Shown here: positions 7,648 through 10,424 of the stretch, in pieces
Position numbering within the stretch: position 1 is the stretch's first letter
Layout of the letters: each line of letters opens with the position of its first letter
NCBI GenBank assembly: GCA_023428515.1
Contig: JAEYXI010000581.1
Span: 1-10,424, forward strand
Source of the DNA: Pseudomonadota bacterium
GTDB taxonomy: Bacteria > Pseudomonadota > Alphaproteobacteria > Rhizobiales > Rhizobiaceae
Length of the DNA: 10,424 nt
Direction: 5' to 3'
Notes under the pieces: model-generated
What the model was told of the DNA's origin: nothing
The model's database searches: none
What the model saw: the letters and a program-made list of their open reading frames with translations, nothing else
Program-made: the position numbers and the translations under genes

Positions 7648-7722
7648 TTCAAGACCCTGCCCCTCGATTTCGCGGTCAACCTACCGGGCCGTTTTGCGAA
7701 CGAAAGCGCGTGAGTGTCTTGT

Positions 7723-7756
7723 GAGACGCCTTGCAGGAAAAACGAGACGCCTTGCA
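7723..7756. promoter_or_regulatory. Two identical 13-bp direct repeats 21 bp apart, probable AraC-family operator
   Basis: GAGACGCCTTGCA occurs at 7723-7735 and again at 7744-7756. The start-to-start distance is 21 bp, two helical turns, which matches the direct-repeat half-sites bound by AraC-family dimers. A degenerate third copy (GAGTGTCTTG, from 7712) lies 11 bp further left. The site sits between the divergent autotransporter and AraC genes. No good -10 box was found for either gene within the rest of the 7648-7808 gap, which would fit activator-dependent promoters. Binding is inferred. Confidence 0.65.
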
Positions 7757-7808
7757 AAGCCGGCGCACCAAAGGCAGGCTGGCCAACGACATTGTCGAAG
7801 GTGATCTC

Positions 7809-8879
7809 GTGGAATCGCAGCGTGAACAACGAGCCGCGACGCCAGTCCAGTTCCGGCTGGAGCTTTCGGTTTCGCCTGGGAACAAGCACGAATTCGACAT
7901 GTGGCGCTTCGGGCTTTCACCGCTGGTGGCGATGGAACTGCCCGAACCCGGCGCCCGGTCCAGCTTCGCCATGAAGATGGCCAGCAGCCAGTTCGCGGAT
8001 GTCGCGGTGAGCTTTGGCTCTTCCTCGGCTGCCACATTCGAACGGTCGGCGCAGACCATCGCGCGCAGCGGCCTCGATAGCATCTCGCTTATCGTCTATC
8101 TCGTCGACGCGCGTATCGACATCGAGGGTCATGAGATCGAGTTCAAGGCCGGCGACGTCTTGTTCTTCGACTTCACCCGGCGCTGGAAGGTCCGGGTTCC
8201 GGACTTCAAGAGCCTCTCGATCATATTGCCGCGCGCTCTGCTCGCACCGATGGTCCCTGATATCGACGATCTGCACGGGCGGGTTTTGCCGGGAACGAAT
8301 CCGCTCAGCACGGTGCTGGTCAACCATCTGCAAACTCTGCTCGCCGAGGCGCCGGCGCTCGGCCCGCAAGACGGCCACACTGCCGCGCGGGGGACCGCGG
8401 CATTCATCGCGGCAATCGCAGGCGCGGCCGCCAGCGGGCGCGGCGCCAGCGGGCGGGCCGTATCCGCCGCTTCCCTGCATGGGCTGCGGCGGACCGTTGA
8501 CGACAATCTGGCAAATCCGGAGCTGGGTCCGGAGTTCCTTTGCCGTCAGCTCGGCATGTCGCGCGCGACGCTCTACCGACTATTCGAGCCGCTCGGTGGC
8601 GTGCGCCGGTACGTCCAGCAACGGCGGCTCACGCGTGCCTACCAGGCGGTCACCGACCCGGCGCACAGGAAAGATCGCGTGAGTGTCATCGCCACCCGCC
8701 ATGGCTTCAGCAGCGACTCGGTCTTCAGCCGTGCGTTCCGGGAGGCGTTCGGGATATCTCCGACCGACCTGCGGGATACGTGGAAATCGGGTGATCAGGC
8801 TGGCTTTATGCAGTCGGCGGGCAGCGATTTCATGACTATGAACCGCTGGCTTCTCGGTCTCGATACCGCAGGCGGATAG
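7809..8879 (+). CDS. AraC-family transcriptional regulator
   Basis: This is a 356-residue protein. The N-terminal part (about 18-200) resembles the AraC-binding-like domain found in many long AraC regulators, with a cupin-like GHEIEFKAGDVLFFD segment. Residues 227-325 form the double helix-turn-helix DNA-binding domain (RQLGMSRATLYRLFEPLGGVR, then RHGFSSDSVFSRAFREAFGISPTDLR). The start chosen is GTG 7809, which has AAGG at 7798-7801, 7 bp upstream. The open frame extends to a TTG at 7731, but that codon lies inside the putative operator and has no clear ribosome site; ATG 7899 would cut into the conserved N-terminus. It is divergent from the autotransporter and is probably its regulator and its own. 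A small secreted protein follows 10 bp downstream. Confidence 0.9.
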   Translation: MESQREQRAATPVQFRLELSVSPGNKHEFDMWRFGLSPLVAMELPEPGARSSFAMKMASSQFADVAVSFGSSSAATFERSAQTIARSGLDSISLIVYLVDARIDIEGHEIEFKAGDVLFFDFTRRWKVRVPDFKSLSIILPRALLAPMVPDIDDLHGRVLPGTNPLSTVLVNHLQTLLAEAPALGPQDGHTAARGTAAFIAAIAGAAASGRGASGRAVSAASLHGLRRTVDDNLANPELGPEFLCRQLGMSRATLYRLFEPLGGVRRYVQQRRLTRAYQAVTDPAHRKDRVSVIATRHGFSSDSVFSRAFREAFGISPTDLRDTWKSGDQAGFMQSAGSDFMTMNRWLLGLDTAGG

Positions 8880-8889
8880 GATACCACCG

Positions 8890-9354
8890 ATGCGCGCGAA
8901 ACTCGTCCTGTTCCTGACGGCCCTTGCCGCCCAACCAGCTTTCGCTTCGGGCGGCGTGAATTGTGCTGCCAGCGCCGACGGCGTCACCCTCGAGGTTGGA
9001 GGCGGTGTATCGCGCGGCATGGGCGCTGCGCTCTTCAGCTTCGAGGGTAAGCTCGAGGTCGCGGACAAGGCAGTCGCGGCCGATCTCGCCCGCACCACCT
9101 TCGCTCGCGACCATGTCGCCCAATATTGGTTGGACGGCGAGGATTTGCGCCTGCTCATCTATCGCGAGCGGGAGGGCGACAAGCCGCACGGCTATGTCGA
9201 ACTGACCATCGAGACCAAGGCGCGGCCGGGCGACGACGGCGAAGGCATGTATGACGGCCGCTACATGCTCAGGGTCTTCGACATGACGAACGAGAATGGC
9301 GGCGAGGGCGTCACCGTCAGCAGCGAAGGCGTCGTGGAATGCTTCGTGGAATAG
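8890..9354 (+). CDS. Small secreted protein of unknown function
   Basis: This 154-residue protein has a clear signal peptide: MRAK, a hydrophobic stretch, and a probable cleavage site AFA-S after residue 19. The mature part is acidic, carries no membrane segment, and has only two cysteines (C25 near the new N-terminus and C151 near the C-terminus), which could form a disulfide in the periplasm. I recognise no domain. AGGA (8878-8881), overlapping the stop codon of the AraC gene, lies 8 bp before the ATG. The 10-bp gap implies co-transcription with the regulator. Its job may be linked to the surface autotransporter, but that rests only on position. Confidence 0.85.
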   Translation: MRAKLVLFLTALAAQPAFASGGVNCAASADGVTLEVGGGVSRGMGAALFSFEGKLEVADKAVAADLARTTFARDHVAQYWLDGEDLRLLIYREREGDKPHGYVELTIETKARPGDDGEGMYDGRYMLRVFDMTNENGGEGVTVSSEGVVECFVE

Positions 9355-9375
9355 CGGATGGCGGGCCTTTCCGCT
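9353..9375. terminator. Weak hairpin between convergent genes
   Basis: AGCGGA (9353-9358) pairs perfectly with TCCGCT (9370-9375) across an 11-base loop. It lies between the stop codons of the secreted protein and the WD40 gene, so it could serve both strands. There is no T-tract on either side and the stem is only 6 bp, so a role in termination is uncertain. Confidence 0.25.
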
Positions 9376-9379
9376 GTGC

Positions 9380-10351
9380 TTAGCCGGCGATGTCGATGAC
9401 GCCGCAGTCGCCGGTTTCCGTGCCGAAGGCGATGCGGCGCTCCTCGTCGTCCCACATCATCGAGGTGACGGCGCCCTTGCCCTGCCGGCGCAGCAGCACC
9501 TCCTTCGAGTCGGCGAAACGCACCGCCATCACCATGCCGTCGTCATAGCCGATCGCCGCGACCTCCTGGCTCGGGTGGCAGGCGACCGCGGTCACCATGG
9601 AATTGCCGCGTGTGCCGAGCTCCAGCGGGGCCTTGCCCATCGGTCCGTCCTTGGCCTGGAACGGCCAGACGATAGCCGCCGGCGCACCGGAGCTCGCCAG
9701 CCACTTACCCTTGGCGCTCCAGGAGAGGCTCTTCACCTTGGCCGGATAGCCCGACATGCGCATGTGCTTGCCGTCGGCGAGTTTCCAGCCGTGCAGGGCA
9801 TTTTCCTGCATGGCGGTGACGACGAAATTGCCGTCGGGCGAGAAGGTGACCGCTGTATGGGCGCCCGCCCATTCGAGCTCGGCCGGCTTGCCGTCGGTGG
9901 CGGGGAAATGCAGAGTTACGCCATTATAGCGGGCGACGCCGAAACGCATGCCCTTTGGCGAGAAGGCGAGGCCTTCCACCGTACGCGGGTGCTGGAATTC
10001 TTTCGTCTTGCCGTCGGCGAAACGCACGAAGGCCGATTTGCCTGCTCCGTAGGCAATCGCGCCTTGCGGTCCCGAGGCGACGCTGCTGATCCACTTCCTG
10101 CCTGCTTCGGCCAGGACTTCGTTTGTTTCGCCGGCGCTGGCGCAAACCTTTCCGTCCTCGCCGCCGGTGATCAGTCGCGACTTCGTCTGGTCGAGCGTTG
10201 CGGACAGCAGGCCGTCATGGACGTGAAGCGTCTTGTGGCCGTGATCGAGGCGGTGGATCGTGCCGTCGGCGAGCGCGAAATGCGGTACGCCGCCAAGGAA
10301 GACGGCGGCGACGCAATGGCCATCGAGATCAAGCGGGGCGACTGTGGGCAT
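9380..10351 (-). CDS. WD40-repeat beta-propeller protein
   Basis: This 323-residue protein is built of beta-propeller blades, visible as repeats of the form 'aFSPkG...vA....v.lw'. Examples are LAFSPKGMRFGVARYNGVTL (128-147), VTFSPDGNFVVTAMQENALH (168-187) and LSWSAKGKWLASSGAPAAIV (209-228). The length fits one seven-bladed propeller. There is no signal peptide or membrane segment, so it is probably a cytoplasmic scaffold or binding protein; no enzymatic motif is seen. The start is set at ATG 10351 (MPTVAPLDLDGHCVAAVFLG), where recalled rhizobial homologues begin. The frame continues 13 codons upstream into the palindromic repeat, which is unlikely to be coding. Only a weak GGAA lies about 11 bp upstream. 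The family is common in rhizobia; its function is not known to me. Confidence 0.88.
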   Translation of the reverse strand: MPTVAPLDLDGHCVAAVFLGGVPHFALADGTIHRLDHGHKTLHVHDGLLSATLDQTKSRLITGGEDGKVCASAGETNEVLAEAGRKWISSVASGPQGAIAYGAGKSAFVRFADGKTKEFQHPRTVEGLAFSPKGMRFGVARYNGVTLHFPATDGKPAELEWAGAHTAVTFSPDGNFVVTAMQENALHGWKLADGKHMRMSGYPAKVKSLSWSAKGKWLASSGAPAAIVWPFQAKDGPMGKAPLELGTRGNSMVTAVACHPSQEVAAIGYDDGMVMAVRFADSKEVLLRRQGKGAVTSMMWDDEERRIAFGTETGDCGVIDIAG

Positions 10352-10382
10352 AGGGGAACTATTCCATTCGAGATTTGTGCTG

Positions 10383-10424
10383 CCCCTCACCCTTACCCTC
10401 TCCCCGTAAGAACGGGGAGAGGGG
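10383..10424. repeat. Palindromic intergenic repeat, cut by the window edge
   Basis: CCCTCTCCCCGT (10396-10407) pairs perfectly with ACGGGGAGAGGG (10412-10423) across the loop AAGA. It is preceded by CCCCTCACCCTTA. From memory, this is a REP-like repeat frequent between genes in rhizobial genomes. It lies about 30 bp upstream of the WD40 start. The rest of the element lies beyond the window. Confidence 0.75.

Noticed and set aside
7731..7808. Upstream TTG start for the AraC regulator
   Set aside because: The TTG lies inside the 13-bp direct repeat and has no ribosome site; GTG 7809 has AAGG 7 bp upstream.
10352..10390. Thirteen extra N-terminal codons of the WD40 gene
   Set aside because: They run into the palindromic repeat and are not expected in homologues; ATG 10351 fits better.

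Overview
The window looks like chromosome of a GC-rich alphaproteobacterium of the order Hyphomicrobiales, most like Mesorhizobium. This rests on remembered protein similarity, on two palindromic repeats of a kind common in rhizobial genomes, and on a LexA box of the alphaproteobacterial type (GTTC-N7-GTTC). No RNA genes, transposases, phage genes or CRISPR arrays were seen. The longest stretch without a gene is about 160 bp.

Left part (1-2640, minus strand): a DNA-damage module. A radical SAM protein of the 'DNA modification/repair' type lies 2 bp upstream of udgX, a uracil-DNA-binding protein of the UDG superfamily fused to a DUF4130-type N-terminal domain. udgX runs off the left edge. A sigma70-like promoter with a 17-bp spacer sits just before the radical SAM gene. 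Its -10 box lies inside a perfect GTTC-N7-GTTC LexA box, so the pair is probably SOS-regulated and may be read from a leaderless mRNA. A 132-bp palindromic element with perfect 29-bp inverted ends lies inside udgX and adds 44 codons in frame.

Middle (2663-5451, minus strand): a glutamine synthetase-like enzyme of the gamma-glutamyl-amine ligase type and a class III PLP aminotransferase, 29 bp apart. They probably act together in amine or polyamine nitrogen metabolism. The substrate cannot be read from the sequence.

Right-middle (5527-9354): a type V autotransporter (minus strand) with about ten 24-residue passenger repeats and a C-terminal beta-barrel. It diverges from an AraC-family regulator (plus strand), and a small secreted protein of unknown function follows the regulator 10 bp downstream. 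The shared intergenic region holds two identical 13-bp direct repeats exactly 21 bp apart, a geometry expected for an AraC-family operator.

Right end (9380-10424): a WD40 beta-propeller protein (minus strand), convergent with the secreted protein. Upstream of it is a palindromic repeat cut by the window edge.
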